From positions 1 to 19,022 of the forward strand of contig JAMOTW010000138.1 of NCBI GenBank assembly GCA_027062125.1: a stretch of DNA of 19,022 nt, in the 5' to 3' direction. Position 1 is the first letter of the stretch. The number at the start of each line of letters is the position of its first letter. The stretch is from Thermococcus sp. Lineage in GTDB: Archaea; Methanobacteriota_B; Thermococci; Thermococcales; Thermococcaceae. This document shows positions 18,676 to 19,022 of this stretch, piece after piece. The position numbers and the translations under genes were made by a program. The notes beneath the pieces were generated by a model. It ran no database searches. It was not told the origin of the DNA and was given only the letters and a program-made list of their open reading frames with translations.

Positions 18676-19022
18676 TGAGGGCTTGAACCGCTACGAAGCC
18701 AAAGGTAGCCAGAGCCAGCGCGTAGGGATAGCCAAGGAAGTACCAGAGGCCGGCGATTGCTCCAAGGGTAACCCCGTTGATTATCATGAGCACCAGGACG
18801 TGGCCGAAGTTCGTCTCCGGCACGGATAGCTCGCTTTCGCCGTGGTAGAAGAAGGCCAGCGCCACTGAGGACGTCAGGAGCGGAAGGATAACCGCGGCGG
18901 GAAGCAGGGCGAGGGTTCTAACGTTGAGGTACGAAACCGCCAGGACGAGGCCAACGCCGGCGGTGACCGGAACGGCGTTCATGACGAGAAGCTTCGCCCG
19001 AACGAACTGACCGACCGTTATG
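18665..19022 (-). CDS. Membrane protein, C-terminal part
   Basis: The frame continues through the right edge of the window, so only the last 118 or so residues are visible. An ATG at 18982 is internal: the 13 codons before it (ITVGQFVRAKLLV) are open and hydrophobic-basic in the same style. Four hydrophobic segments can be seen: around NAVPVTAGVGLVLAVSYL, LALLPAAVILPLLTSSVALAFF, HVLVLMIINGVTLGAIAGLWYFL and ALALATFGFVAVQAL. QFVRAKLL before a helix resembles the last part of some exporter permeases, but this is weak; I do not recognise the family. The 3' end overlaps the convergent Mth938-like gene by 11 bp. Confidence 0.6.
   Translation of the reverse strand, partial: ITVGQFVRAKLLVMNAVPVTAGVGLVLAVSYLNVRTLALLPAAVILPLLTSSVALAFFYHGESELSVPETNFGHVLVLMIINGVTLGAIAGLWYFLGYPYALALATFGFVAVQALINR

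Noticed and set aside
1..19022. CRISPR array, insertion sequence or prophage
   Set aside because: No repeated 24-37-bp units with spacers, no transposase or integrase, and no terminal inverted repeats or target duplications were seen.

Overview
The window is a gene-dense stretch of a Thermococcales chromosome (Euryarchaeota), most probably Thermococcus. The evidence is a Form III RuBisCO, an archaeal histone, TFB, Gar1, ribosomal protein eS17, a Phr-type heat-shock regulator, TATA boxes about 26 bp upstream of starts, and GGTGA/GGAGG ribosome binding sites. As I recall, the TFB / phosphoesterase / histone / RuBisCO order with a nearby myo-inositol kinase matches the T. kodakarensis TK2285-TK2290 neighbourhood. 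No mobile element, CRISPR array, rRNA or tRNA was seen.

Layout. 1-276: 5' part of wtpA (tungstate-binding lipoprotein, minus). 337-1225: HD-domain phosphohydrolase and a small OB-like protein (minus), divergent from an Era-like GTPase (1276-1833, plus). 1850-3827: overlapping minus-strand operon of a helical-repeat protein, a small unknown protein and a YjbQ-family enzyme. 3947-5047: Trm11-like THUMP methyltransferase. 5091-5368: VapB-like antitoxin followed by what looks like the last 28 codons of a lost PIN toxin. 5365-6665: CoA-binding protein, small membrane protein and NfeD-like protein. 6668-8791: YgjP-like metallopeptidase, radical SAM protein and polyprenol-kinase-like membrane protein. 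8877-11327: unknown membrane protein, glycerate kinase and a DUF371 protein. 11437-14358: eS17, Phr, thymidine kinase and RuBisCO. 14359-14749: long intergenic region with several potential helices. 14750-16756: histone, then the gar1-tfb-phosphoesterase operon (minus). 16880-18675: PfkB-family (myo-inositol) kinase, a C/D-box sRNA, a Nudix hydrolase and a frameshifted Mth938-like gene. 18665-19022: C-terminal part of a membrane protein.

Themes. Information processing dominates the right half: TFB, Gar1, histone, eS17, Phr and a C/D sRNA. Nucleotide metabolism recurs (HD phosphohydrolase, thymidine kinase, RuBisCO, Nudix), but these genes are not in one operon.

The most interesting observations are: a canonical C/D-box sRNA at 17744-17801 whose 3' stem is also the ribosome binding site of the Nudix gene; a candidate structured RNA between RuBisCO and histone; an orphan antitoxin with a toxin remnant; a one-base frameshift in the Mth938-like gene; a Trm11-like enzyme with a non-canonical catalytic motif; and a single palindromic TATA box placed symmetrically between two divergent genes.
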